64,000 nucleotides of DNA from Anthostomella pinea (lineage: Eukaryota > Ascomycota > Sordariomycetes > Xylariales > Xylariaceae): NCBI GenBank assembly GCA_963556695.1, contig CAUWAG010000010.1, positions 5,890,001-5,954,000 of the forward strand, read 5' to 3'. Shown here piece by piece: positions 45,513-57,053 of the stretch; positions within the stretch are counted from its first letter, which is position 1, and each line of letters starts with the position of its first letter. The position numbers and the translations under genes were made by a program. The notes below the pieces were generated by a model. It worked only from the letters and a program-made list of their open reading frames with translations. It searched no databases and was not told the DNA's origin.

Positions 45513-47109
45513 CTAGGATGCAGGAGTAGGTGCGGCTGAACGTATTGCCTTCGTCTCAGCTACAGCTCCTCCGTCGGCTGTGTCTTCAGCCTTGATGTCC
45601 TTCGCTTCTTCCGATTTGCTTGCACGCACGGGCGACGACGCAGCAGGGGTGGGCAGTACCTCAACCTTAGATGGAGGCGAGGCATTCGTCTTGGGAGGAG
45701 ATTCAACTTTGATGTTGCTGATACCTTCTGAGGATTGCTCCTTTTGAGGCGTTGATTCCTGGGCAGGTGGATCCCAGGACGGGCGTTGAGTCTGTTTAGC
45801 CCGCAGAGGAGCCTTGGTATCGTTGCCTTGACTCTTGCTGTTCCACTGAGCCAGCATTTCCTGCACCTGCGGAGCCCAAATATCTTCTCCCTTTTCGAGG
45901 TCAGAGTACTCCAAGCAATTCGAAGTTCCCAAGACAAAGTCCCCCTGTCGGCTCCTGCACAACTCCGCCATCATTGCTGCAGAGCCAATCTTGGTGCCGA
46001 GGTCATGGCAGAAACTTCGAACATAGAAGCCGGACGTCACGGTCATTCGGATTCGTATCGCAGCCGGCCCTTTGTCCTCCCACGGTGGCGGCGTGTCCGC
46101 GTCGGGAGCCGCGGGGATCAGATTTGACCCTTTACCCGGCTTCGGGGCTGCAGGTGGAAGATCTCCCAATGCTCCTGACATCATAGGGGTATCCTGCTGC
46201 GATTTCTTCTTTCGCTTGTTGACCCGTTCATAGATCAGTGCGTCGACGCTCTCGTCAGCCTTCCGCTTGAAGTTTTCATGTTCCTTCAAAGCCTTGGACT
46301 CGGCTTCCTCTTCCTCAGGAGAGAGCTTCTTTGAGGTCATCTGTTGCTTCTTCTCGACTTGCCAGACCTGCTCCGCGAAACTCCGTTCGAAATTCGTAGC
46401 TTCCTCGGCCGGCCAACGATGGGAGTGTGTGCCGGGTTCGTACCATTCTACCAGCTCCAGCTCAGATACATCGACTTCTCTAGTCGCAATCTCTCGCGGG
46501 ATCGGCTTCCCTTCTCGGGCATATTCGTAGAGCGGCTTGCCTTCCATCTTCAGGGCAGAGTATAGCGGTGGCATCTGCTGAAACTTCCCACGGAAAGACT
46601 TGAGCGCTTCCTCCACCATCGGACGGGTGATGTGATCGTATGCCGTCTTCTTCAAGATCTTGCCCACTCTGTCATAGGTATCGGTGCTTGCTCCGAACAA
46701 GACTATGGTCTCGTACGTCTTTGTACAGTCTAGGAAAGACTGCAGAGACTTGGTGCCCTTTCCAACGCCGAGGATGAGTACGCCAGTCGCAAGGGGGTCC
46801 AGGGTGCCTCCATGGCCCATCTTGACTCGAATGTCATTCTTGCCAAACCTGCGTCGCTTCTTCTTGTTATTGGACTCCTGCGATCTATTGGCAGTTTCTT
46901 GATCTATCATGGGCTTGAACAATGTCGAGGGGTTGAAGTGGTGTTGGACGTCTCGGATGACCTGCGCGGAGCTCATTCCCATGGGCTTGTTAATGCCTGG
47001 AATCGAGGGATGAGATTAGTCCAGATTGAAAGCTAAAGAGAGCGAGTGGAGAGTAATTACCAAAGACGCCGTCCAAGACGGAAGCTGAGGTGGTGGCGGA
47101 AGCTGCCAT
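45513..47109 (-). CDS. pus4: tRNA pseudouridine-55 synthase (TruB/PUS4 family)
   Basis: Two exons, 47061..47109 and 45513..46996, joined over a 64-bp GTAATT...CCAG intron; 510 residues. The joint makes GVFGINKPMGMSSAQVIRDV, the N-terminal TruB signature. The catalytic aspartate is in GHGGTLDPLATGVLILG (Asp about 83). KTYETIVLFGASTDTYD, the conserved LYSALKMEGKPLYEYAREG, and VTSGFYVRSFCHDLG follow. The long acidic/lysine insert (about 215-300) and the Pro/Ser/Lys-rich C-terminal 120 residues are typical of fungal forms. The enzyme makes the universal pseudouridine in the T loop of tRNAs, in the nucleus and mitochondria. Confidence 0.95.
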
Positions 47110-47506
47110 TCTCAGAAATCTGGCAGTTATCATTCGCGACACGAGACTTAGAGGGGTCGGGAAAAGGCCACTCGACACGGAGGTCTCGGGCTGGGAAGAA
47201 GTGCGAAATGAAGTATGCGTCGGTAGGGCGAAAGGTGCTGGAGTATGGATACGCTGTATATAGGTCGCGCCTACATAGGCCTGTTGAGGTATATGTTGAG
47301 GCGCAAAGGAAGTTTTGCGACGGAGAGGGTGAAGGCTGCGGCCTGAGAGACTGTGTGATTGACCTGGCAAAATTTCTAAACGTAGAACGGAAGCTCTGGT
47401 CGTAGGGAAGCTGCTGCAGGCTGCAAGGGTGGGACAGCTGGAGTGTGTGGTGCTTATCGATTGGCGCGTCGGCCCCACATTTGAAGTTTGCGCCGCAATC
47501 TGGCCC
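47110..47506. other. PUS4 promoter region up to the AT island
   Basis: Normal GC content and no gene recognised. It ends at GTTTTAAG, the duplicated target of the AT-rich element. Confidence 0.5.
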
Positions 47507-47812
47507 GTTTTAAGCAGGGTGTGAAAAAAATACTCGAGCATTGGTATTCTACTCGGGTACTAGCCTACGAGTAGGAGTAAAGTATTAGGCAGATATGTTA
47601 CTAGGAGGACTAGGGTAGAAAAGACTTTACTTTTTACTAATTTTAATTTTTAAAAATTTAAGTTAGAAAAAACGTAATTTAAACCGATATTAAACGTTAT
47701 GATACGATAAATATATATTTATAGATTAATTGGAAATATTATAGAAACTTTTAACTTTCTACGTTATTATAACTTTAAATTAATTTTATAAGAGATAATA
47801 TTATATGTTATT

Positions 47813-48067
47813 TGTCACGAAGCATAAATAGGATGAGGACATAAAAGTCCTGATTGCACTACCTACGTATAAGAATCTCTTGGTGGGGAGGGAAAGAAGG
47901 ATCTGACCCGCCAGCCAATTCTGGTGGGATTAATGATCCTTCCATCCGCCCCACTATTACCTAGCCTAGTACAGTTGTGGCCACACGTCTTGTGCGCCAG
48001 GTCATATGATGCTGCGCACAGGCGACCCTGATGGGTTGACAGACTTCCAGGAGGTCAGACTGTCACA
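47813..48067. repeat. Solo LTR nested in the AT island
   Basis: It is 255 bp, TGTCACGAAG...ACTGTCACA, flanked by the 5-bp duplication TTATT (47808..47812 and 48068..48072). The TG...CA ends and 5-bp repeat are those of an LTR; no internal region is present. Confidence 0.7.
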
Positions 48068-49039
48068 TTATTAAACTATTTTTTGAAGTTTTTAATATAA
48101 ATAACCAGGCTAATTACTTAGATATTGTTATTTATGAGTAGCTTTTATATAGCTTTTCCGCTTATTTTCTTTCTTGCCTTTTTTTATTTAAATAATAAAT
48201 ACTTTTTAAATTTTTATGTACGTTTATCTATAACTTAATCCCTTTATACATTATTAAAAAAAATTATGAAGCGATTTATTTATCAACTATATTATTAAGA
48301 CCGTTACCTGTTTAAAAGCAGCTCAAATGTTAATTTATAAGCTTTTTTTATTATAACTCGTTACTTATTATGAAGTTTATTCTTTTAATAATATATTTAA
48401 GTAAGTTTTATAATCAATTTGTAAGCTACGTTTATACTTTAAACTCAACGTTTTAAAAATCGAGATTTTAAGCAAACTTTTCGTTAATAATAACGCTATT
48501 AACACAGCTTACGCCTAGCTTTATTACGTTTAAAACTCGCTCACTTATAAGCCGTTTTAAAAGATTTTTCTTTTATATAAAAAACAATTAAAAGGCAGGT
48601 CGCAAACCTTATTAAGTTCGTTTTGCATATTTATAAAAAGTTTAATAAAGCGAATTAAAAATAAAAAGCCGGTTAAGGTTTAACTATATTACGCTAAAGA
48701 AATTTATAAACGGTTTCAAAATATATCCCGCTTTTTACAGAGATATTATTTAAAACGAAAAGTTACAATTAATTAAATAAAGCTAAAATTATCTTGTTTA
48801 TTTCCGGCTTAAACGCTCGTATTAAGTTAAAGTTAAATATAAAAACGTAGCGCAAAAAGTAACATACGTTTAAACTGTTTTTACGCCGTTAAAAAACGTT
48901 ATTTATAAAGCTAAGATTTATTACGATAAAAACTAACCTTTAATTGCACGTCATTATTTATACTTTGACCGATTATATTCTTATAAAAATTAATATTAAC
49001 GTTATTAAAACGCGTAAAAACAGGTTATAAAAATATTAT

Positions 49040-49822
49040 TGTGAGACTATTAGTGCCTATCAGGTGTGTGCTGTAGCTGGCAGCAGGCTAAAAGGGGTAA
49101 AAAGGACCCAAAAGGGGTGAAAGGTCCATTGTAGTGGCCACTGGCAGGTCTGTTATCTGCTGTTAGGCAGCCGGGTATCAAAGGGCTCTCACAGCTGTAT
49201 TTAGGTGGGAATATCGCCCATGAATCCATAACTAAGACACCGAACCTGATCCACCCCATCCTTACTGTGACGAGCCGTCTAACCTATAAGGCTAAAGGGT
49301 TCTATAGGGTTTATGTTCTGAGGTAAGTCAACATAAAGGACGATAGAGGCTTCTGTTTACTAGAAGACACTCAGATGCTGGGGCTTGGTCTGAACTGGGT
49401 TCACTGTGTAGTCGAGTCGTCAGGAGATTTCTCCTACCGTAAGGTTGGCTAAGATGCTTAGATTGATCACTGAGGTAGAGACTGTCTATCTATCTGGTTA
49501 GGAAATGTCTGTCCTTATATATCCAATCTCTCCCTCATTGATTAGGTGGCTCACCCTGGATCACCGGTGATCCAAGGTGATCCTGCTCACTGGATCACCA
49601 TAGTGATCCAGTGATCCAAATTCTTAGTCACGTGACCCAGGCTCTGCTGGTCGAGTGATCTGTGTACCGTTGCTCCGTTGCTCCGTTGCTCCGATCTCTC
49701 CACTGATCAGCACCCCACTCTCTTGGTCAACCTGTTTCCAATCGTCCCCTCTTGGCCTGCTATCAGGCCGCACTGTTTGTTGGTTTGTAACACTGACCTT
49801 ATCTGAACCCCTAAACTTCACA
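49040..49822. repeat. Solo LTR or TRIM nested in the AT island
   Basis: It is 783 bp, TGTGAGACTA...ACTTCACA, flanked by ATTAT on both sides (49035..49039 and 49823..49827). It holds palindromic GGATCAC/GTGATCC clusters (about 49550-49618) and three tandem GTTGCTCC copies (about 49670-49693). No coding frame of note. Confidence 0.7.
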
Positions 49823-50029
49823 ATTATTAATAATAATAATAAATAAGCCACTTAACATGTTAATACTTTAATCGTAACCGTAATAAAATAATAAGTCTTA
49901 ATAGTTAGTAAAACCTTTTAAAATAGCTATTATATATACGAGTAACGTTCAAAATAACAACTTTAACTTGAAAAAACATTCATAAAAAAACATCGATATT
50001 TTAAACATTATAAAGAAACTAAATGATAA

Positions 50030-50525
50030 AAGTAAATTAAAAAAAAAAAAATTTTTTAAATTAATAAATAAATAAATAAATAAATAAAAAATTTTTTAAA
50101 ATTTTTTTTTTTACATAAGAATTTGAAAATTATAAAATAAATATAAATTATAAAAATATAAATTATAAAAGAAATATAAATTTTTTTTTAATAAAAAATA
50201 TAAAATTTATATAAAATATATAATTTATAAAATATATATAGAATATATAGGATATATAGAGTATATAGAATATATAGAATATATAGAATATATAAAGTAT
50301 ATAGAATAGAAAGAATAAAAAGAATAAAAAGAATAGAAAGAATAGAATATATAAGATATATAGAATATATAGAATATATAGAATAGAAAGAATAGAATAT
50401 ATAAGATATATAGAATATATAGAATATATAGAATAGAAAGAATAGAATATATAAAATATATAGAATATATAGAATAAAAAGAATAGAATATATAAAATAT
50501 ATAGAATATATAAAATAATTTATAA
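50030..50525. repeat. AT-only satellite-like repeat
   Basis: TAAATAAATA runs and long A/T homopolymers pass into many copies of short units such as TATAGAATATATAGAA and AGAATAGAAAGAATAG. No C appears over hundreds of bases. Confidence 0.8.
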
Positions 50526-51071
50526 CAAATAAAAATAACTCATGGTTGATTTAATTAAGTAAAAAGATCTTGATAATCATAATAAAACAATATATATTTA
50601 CAAATGTTATATAAGCTTTGAAAACCAAAGACTTCATATTAATGTCAACTTTTAATAAGAATACCGTTATTATAACTTTAATAATATTTAGCCGTTTTTA
50701 AAAAACACCTTTTTCGACGTACGTATATGCGTTATAAAAAATATTAGCTAAATATTAAAAGTACATAATAATTATAAGATATTTATAAAAAAATCGTAAT
50801 ACCCTTTTAATAGAACGTTAATTCCACCATTAAAAGCGTTAAAAGAGATAATTATAACAGTGTACAGCTGTATCCACCTAGATGGATGCTTAGTCATTAG
50901 ATCACGTGTATATTAGATAAAAAGGAACGGGACCACCACTTAAAGTGTGTGCTGCGCACACCATCTTGCTGGCTTCTTTTTCCTTTTTCACCTTGTTATT
51001 TTTGTAATCAACACTAAATTGCGTCACAACGCCGTAGGCATCGTGATAATAATATTATAAAACTAGTTTTT

Positions 51072-51462
51072 TGTCACGATCCGTATTATAAAGTAGGAGC
51101 GCAATGGATCTCATTACTGTATACATATGAAAATCATCTGGTGGGGAAGGAAAAGAAGATCTTAACCCGTAGCCAAATTGGCTAATAAGATAGATCTAAG
51201 CAACCGCCCTGCAATTCCGCTACGGAGCAGCGTTGACCAGGTCATGTGACTTGCATGTGACGAGGACCAGGGCCAAGGGTGGTGGCTAGGTGGCTAGGCA
51301 CCATCTGTTGAATACACGAATGTTGATTGATTCTATTGATTGTTCTGCTCTGCGTGCAGAGATTGATCATCTGTCTTCTTGGTGGATCAGATGCCTTGTG
51401 CGTCTTTGCCCCACTGGAGATCTTCTAGTGTCTATCTCTGGCTCCCATTCAACAGCATAACA
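51072..51462. repeat. Second LTR-like insertion related to 47813..48067
   Basis: It starts TGTCACGATC and ends CAGCATAACA (391 bp). The part TGGTGGGGAAGGAAAAGAAG resembles TGGTGGGGAGGGAAAGAAGG of the first solo LTR. The flanks TTTTT and TTTAT differ at one base, so the duplication is imperfect or eroded. Confidence 0.5.
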
Positions 51463-51829
51463 TTTATAAAGTTTTTAATATAAATAAAATAAGCTAGTTA
51501 CTTAGGTAATTTTATTTATAAATAGCTTTTACGTAACTTTACGCTTATCTTTTTTAATTAAATAGTAAACACCTTTTAAATCTTTATATACATATATTTG
51601 TAACTTAGTTCTTTTATAATTTAAAACTTAATATTACATATGATATATACGTTTATACCGATTTTTTACTTTATTTTATTATATATACTTTTACGTAATA
51701 AGTATTTTATTCGATTAAATCAAATCACGTTACTAGTATACTCAGGTATGCTCGAGGTCTACCTTAGGTGAGTAAAGTATTGGGCAAATACTCTACTTAG
51801 TAGTGTATTTTTCACACCCTCGTTTTAAG

Positions 51830-52231
51830 TAGGTACCGAAGGTCGGTCTGCACAGTGCACCAAGCACATGTCCGTCAATCAATCAACGGGCAGCCGCGAG
51901 AGTCCCCCGCATTCGCGTCAGTTAGGAGGTACTGAGGTACTGTCTCGTTCAATTGGAACCGCGTCTTGAGCATTGAACCACTGCCTCCTTGAATGCGCAA
52001 TCCATTTTCTGACTGCCTTAGCTCCCTTATTTACTCGAAGCCATACATATTTTCCCTACTCCTACTGGTGTTCCTCCTGAACAACACCATCGCTCGACGC
52101 GTTCTCGGTTGCGACAACGTCTTACGAAGCCCGAGTCGTTCCCAATTCGCCCTTTTCCCCTTGCCGCCGCGCATCGGCCACCGCGAACCTGCGACCCCTC
52201 CTCGCATACCATCACCCTCACCATCGCCATC
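51830..52231. other. Promoter and 5' UTR of the RFTS-domain gene
   Basis: Normal base composition returns directly after the GTTTTAAG duplication. No gene other than the 5' part of the next transcript was recognised. Confidence 0.5.
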
Positions 52232-54810
52232 ATGGCTGGACGGCGCAGGCGTGCCGCCTCCACCTCGACCGTCGCAACGGTCGATGACGATGCCATTCAA
52301 TACTACAAGGAGAACACCGTCATCAAGCCAGCCAAAAACAGCACCCACACTGACGATTGGCCCTGTTTCCTGCTTGCCGATGCGACCGTCTACCACCGCG
52401 ATGGCACATTGGCAAACCTGCTGCACGTCGATTTGGAGGGGCCCTTTATCATACGCGGCAGAGTCGAGATCGAGAGGGATCAAGAGCGCTTTCGTGCGTT
52501 CGCCTCCTGTTCCTTCCGAAAATCACACCGCTGACACGCCTCATAGTTGTCAATCGCCAAAGCAAGACTAAGTCGGCCTGGATTCAAATACAAAGCACCG
52601 TATCCTTCTCAATCGGACTGAAAGACGATGGCTTGTCGGTTCCTGTTCTCTGGGCTAGCGGCGAGGCGGGATGGTACGAGATCATCCCTTCTGACAGGTA
52701 TATGGCCGTGTGCGACACAATGTTCCAGGGCATATCTCTTCACTACGCCATACTTGACCAATACGACGAGGCTCTTGTGAAGTTGTATAAGAAGAAGAAG
52801 AACAGGAGAAAAACCATACACAACGTATCTTTGCCTCTGGATGAGGTTCTATTCAAAGTAAGTATTGGGGAGACCCAGGTGGGACGGATTGGTGTCTAAT
52901 TCGGAATACTAGTATGCCCTCACTGTCGGTGATGGTATTACTTTGCCAGAAGCCCACCAGCGACTACAAGATCAGGCCATCTTTCTCCTGTCACACTTTC
53001 CCAAGGACACCGAGTTTCATAACTATCTGAGAGGCAAATTTCCCGTTAGATGTCCCCTATGAACCTGACATGCGGGCACTACGCTCACACCCTCTGTAGG
53101 ATCTCCGACAGAGACTCACTGAAAAAGAGTCGAATGAATCGAAGCAAAACAAGGCCACGGGACCTTCGCCTCTGGAAGCGTCCATCTATCCGACCAGAGA
53201 GAAGTCCAGTTCGCTGGACATCGCTAACGGAAAGAAGAAAGAGAAGCTACCAGTCAGAAGTTTGGCAACAAGGAGTACTCGGAGCAGTGAAACGATCGAA
53301 GTCGCAATCATTGAACCTAAGGATAATCAACGGACCCTTGCACCGAAACCCGTCAGGGCTACAAGAAACTCACCGCTTGTTGCTGACGAGAAAGCTGACA
53401 TTATCATGATCGATGCACCAGAAGCAAAGCCCCAGAGCGTGATGATGACACATGCCCAGCGGCCTACTGCTGCGTCCAGTTCTATCACGGAAGTCAAGTC
53501 TTCCGGGGACGTCCTGGTTGAAGCTCTACAAGATTCTCGAAGAAACGTCTTGGAGGTGCTCAAGGAAGGGAAACAAAGGAAACATCCCGACGACATGACT
53601 GTGAAAAGTTGGCAGACCAAGATATATCAGGAATGCAACATCAAACCGTACGAAGCGCTGCATGAGGTCTGCCTCTACCACGCACGAGACTTTGTGCGAC
53701 TGCTTGGTCCTGATTGGCACAATACACAGTTCTACAAATGGGCGAAGGCCAATGTCGACACCCCGCCGAAGCTCACGCTTGTCACCGAGGACGCTGTCAA
53801 AAGGATAGCTCGACGAGTGAGGAAACCACGACCAGGAGCTCGCATCGAACAAGGTGCAAAGGAGAACACACAGCCAGAGGCAGCAGAGCGCCAAGGAAAT
53901 CAACCCCATCGAGGCCGCCCGAGTGGTAAGGCCGCAGGCTTGCGTCCGTCCTTGGGAAGCAAGAAACGCTTGCGAACCGAGACAGGATTCGATGACGATA
54001 TGGATGTGGATGAAGACGGAGTACCTATGAGGACATCCAAGAAATCACGACTTCTCGCTGACGGTGAAATGGACGAAGTCCATGACGGAACTCCGTCGGG
54101 TGATGACGAACAGCCCGAGAGCAAAGACGCACCGGCAACCAAACTGGTCATACGCGCCGAGAAACTGCCCTCTTCTACACCTCAGGGGCCGAATCAGACG
54201 TGGACCTGCGAAGAGCCCGATTGTGGCTTTGTCGTCCGAGCTGCTGACGCAGAAGAGGGCCAGAACCTCATCACTGCTCATTTCGACCAACACGAGAAAG
54301 AAGCTCGTGACGTTGCCGAAGAAGCCGCGTTGAGCAGAGTCAACCTTGCACTGCAGGAGTCACGATCAGGACACATGCCTATTAAGTATGTCTACTTTCC
54401 CCCTTTCCTTATCTTCGTCCAGTACCAAGAGCCTGACCCCTATCAAAGGGGTCCGGGTATGGACACTGCGACAGGAAGTTGATTCCAGACTGAGACACAC
54501 TACAAACTTTGCTTTCCAAAACCCTGCTTCGGTTTCATTGGTACAGGCGCATGGCGATTCTTGTAATTCAATACACCTTACCTGACTTGGCACTTGCTTT
54601 CATCCCATCCGCAACCTGTTCATTTCACACAAGAGCACACAAACAAGTAAACAACGTCCCTCACGCTACGAACAAACGGTAGTCTAACATGGTAACAGTC
54701 ATCTCCTCGATAAGATCCGGAGCCTGGGCGAGAGGACAGAACGCCGCGACGAGGCTCATCTGAATGGCCAACCGCTGCCCCAGCCCATCAAGCGGACTCT
54801 CCTAGTCTAA
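52232..54810 (+). CDS. RFTS-domain (DNMT1 replication-foci-like) protein
   Basis: Five exons: 52232..52493, 52547..52857, 52913..53044, 53100..54385, 54699..54810; 700 residues, with all joints in frame and GT-AG. The last intron is long (313 bp). The N-terminal half (about residues 35-235) is an RFTS domain: DDWPCFLLADATVYHRDG, LANLLHVDLEGPFIIRGRVE, GWYEIIPSDRYMAVCD and AILDQYDEALVKLY. The middle is charged and likely disordered (about 240-600). Near the C-terminus a C2H2-like finger, CEEPDCGFVVRA then HFDQHE, is followed by a helical tail (SLGERTERRDEAHLNGQ). RFTS domains occur in DNMT1 and in the fission yeast heterochromatin factor Raf2. A link to heterochromatin is inferred; no methyltransferase domain is present. 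Confidence 0.8.
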
Positions 54811-55327
54811 GGAACGGAGCTTCCTTGAGTTCCCGGCTTCCACAAGCCAAACCCGGAACCCGGAACTCGACATCGAGGCTTGGATCTTTCCCCATTTCGA
54901 TAACCACTATAGGCATATTTCTACTTTTCTCTGGCATGGTTGGGCTGGCGTAGTGCGCCGCGCGTTGGCGCTGGCGTCACAGTGATGATGCGGTCCCCCT
55001 TGGGATAATATATAAGTACGGGCATGGATTATGATACCCCCTATTTGCATGCAATCAGCGAATGCGATCTATTATGCTCGCATGCGTTCGCTGGCTTTGA
55101 GATGTCGATTGCACAGATGAGTTGCGTTCAATGGTAAGACCTCTTGCTAGCATAGCAGTCTTCTTCAGACCCCTTTCGAGGGCTATGCTGGATAGCCGTG
55201 GAAAGTAGATGAATTGACAATTGAGCTTGATAACTCATCCAGATTCTAGATTCGCTGCTTTGATGTCTGCAACCTTCCCCACCCCTTCATTCAGAACCGC
55301 TCCTCTCCAGTCTATCAATATATCTAT
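54811..55327. other. Intergenic between convergent genes
   Basis: 3' flanks of the RFTS gene (plus) and the dioxygenase gene (minus). Nothing else seen. Confidence 0.5.
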
Positions 55328-57053
55328 CTACTTCTTCTCCCTGTCCTCCCTGTCGTACAGCTCCAAGTAGCTCGCCCGTAGCCGCATCTGCAAGTGCTCG
55401 TTCGCAGTCAGGACCTTGCGCTCGGCGTACGGGTTTTTGGTTTTGGCGTCCGCGTCCGCCAAGTCGCCGCCGTTGAAGCTGCGCACGCGCTCGCTCGGCA
55501 CGGCGCTGAGGGGCGTGTCGTCGGCCGGGTGGCAGAAGTAGACGAGGGAGTAGCGCGGGTCGGTGGAGGACTCGCTATTGGGGGTGGTCGTCGAGCTAGA
55601 ATCAGAGTTAGAATCGGAGCCGGCAAACGACACGCGGTGCACGGTGCTGCGCAGCAGCCCGTTCGTCCAGTACGAGAGCAGGTCCCCGATGTTGACCAGG
55701 ATGGGCGATGCGGGGTCGGCTTCCGTGCCGGGCGGACACACGGGCACGGGCGCCCACTCGGGGGGAGAGGGGGAAGAGGGCGTCTTAAGGATCTCCAGGC
55801 CGGCCTGGCCGCGCAGCCGGAAGAGCAGGGTTATGGAGCCGTAGTCGGAGTGCGCGCCGGCGCGGACGTCCTGGTCGGGTCGGGCGGTGGGGGTGCTGCT
55901 GGGGGGCGGGTAATAGAGGAAGCGCAGGATCTAGGTTACGGATTAGGAGTCAGTGGTTATTTGGTTATTCTTGGCAGGTAGGTAATTCAACGGTTATCTG
56001 TCTGGATAGGTCTTCGGGAGCAAGCAAAGAGCCCATGAAAAAGATTCTAGGTGGGAAACCTGCCCCGACAGACCCGTGGCCGGCCAGAAGGGGAACTGGA
56101 TGACTCCTGGGTTGCAACGTACGGAGCCTGAGGGCTTCTCGGGCGCGTGGGCGGTGCTGAAGAAGTCTGGCGGCGACACGCCGAGCCCGATGCCGAAGAG
56201 GAGGAGGAGTTTGCGGCAGAGACTATGGCAGGCGAAGCGGAAGGCGGCGAGCTCGGCTTGGTGAGGCTCGATGCTCGCGGGGATGGGCTGGGTGGCTTTG
56301 CTGCCGGCGAAGGGGCCGAAGTTGAAGCCTCTGGGGTGGATGTGTTAGCTATTGGGGGCCTTGTTTGATGGATGGATAGGGGCTGTGGGCTATGTGCTAT
56401 GTGCTATGAATAGGGTAAGTGGTGAAGTGATGGCGGTGACATTTACTCTTTGAAATCTCCGACCTGGACACGAACGGGGTCAGTAGGGGCGTCTTCGGTG
56501 TGAGTGAGGCGGACAGATAGGTAGGAAGATGACTTACTCGCTGCGTCTCGGGGTCCAGCGTCTCGGTGTGCATGCCCGACCAGCCGCGGTTGTTCTTCTC
56601 GATCTTGCATCGTTGCTTGTCTTCGAGCGGAGAGCTGAAGAGCGTTCGTGACTAGGCGAGACGAGATGGCCGTGAGCATTTGATGCGCGGTCATAGAAGC
56701 TTGGTCTTGCGAGCTGGAGGACTGTCTGTTGGGCGCTTACCAGGTTGAATGCATTCTCTATCTGCTCGACTGAGATGTCCCGCCCGGAATTCTTTATGTA
56801 GATGAAGCCATATTCGACCGCCGCGGCTACTCTGGTCCATGAGAAGAGCTTGGGTTAGGTTCCGTACCCTTTCTTCCGCATGGGACATACAGCGCACCGG
56901 CACGACTACTTACTATTGATACGTTAGAACAAGGCAATGAAGATGCAAGAATACTCGATAAATGACAATACATACCAGCTCCTTTGCGACCTGTGCCTGG
57001 TCTGCTTCCTCGGCGGAGATGTCGATGATGGGGATTGCTGCAGCTTCCGGCAT
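55328..57053 (-). CDS. 2-oxoglutarate/Fe(II) dioxygenase (IPNS-like)
   Basis: At least six exons on the minus strand: 56976..57053, 56741..~56828, 56538..56651, 56447..56463, 56123..56330, 55328..55930. The DIOX_N part has MPEAAAIPIIDISAEEADQA and EYGFIYIKNSGRDISVEQIE, then NNRGWSGMHTETLDPETQR and GDFKEGFNFGPF. The oxygenase core has RFLYYPPP, the iron ligands in AHSDYGSITLLF (His, Asp) and STVHRVSF (His), and RYSLVYFCHP (the Arg-x-Ser that binds 2-oxoglutarate). Exon 4 has only 17 nt. The acceptor before exon 2 is one base out of phase with GTA-GCC-GCG, so an extra micro-exon or a mutation must be assumed. The substrate cannot be told; there are no biosynthetic neighbours. Confidence 0.8.

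Larger units (their letters stand above)
47515..51821. mobile_element. hAT-like element remnant forming an AT-rich island
   Basis: A 4307-bp block is bounded by identical 8-bp sequences GTTTTAAG (47507..47514 and 51822..51829), the duplication length of hAT elements. The ends form a short inverted repeat: CAGGGTGTGAAAAA on the left and, on the other strand at the right, GAGGGTGTGAAAAA (13 of 14). CAGGG is a usual hAT terminus. The interior is almost pure A/T apart from islands of higher GC that look like later LTR insertions. No transposase frame survives. The AT bias and loss of C:G pairs fit heavy RIP. Confidence 0.7.

Noticed and set aside
50030..50525. Centromere- or telomere-like repeat
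   Set aside because: The AT-only repeat is about 0.5 kb and lies inside a bounded transposon remnant. No telomere hexamer array is present.
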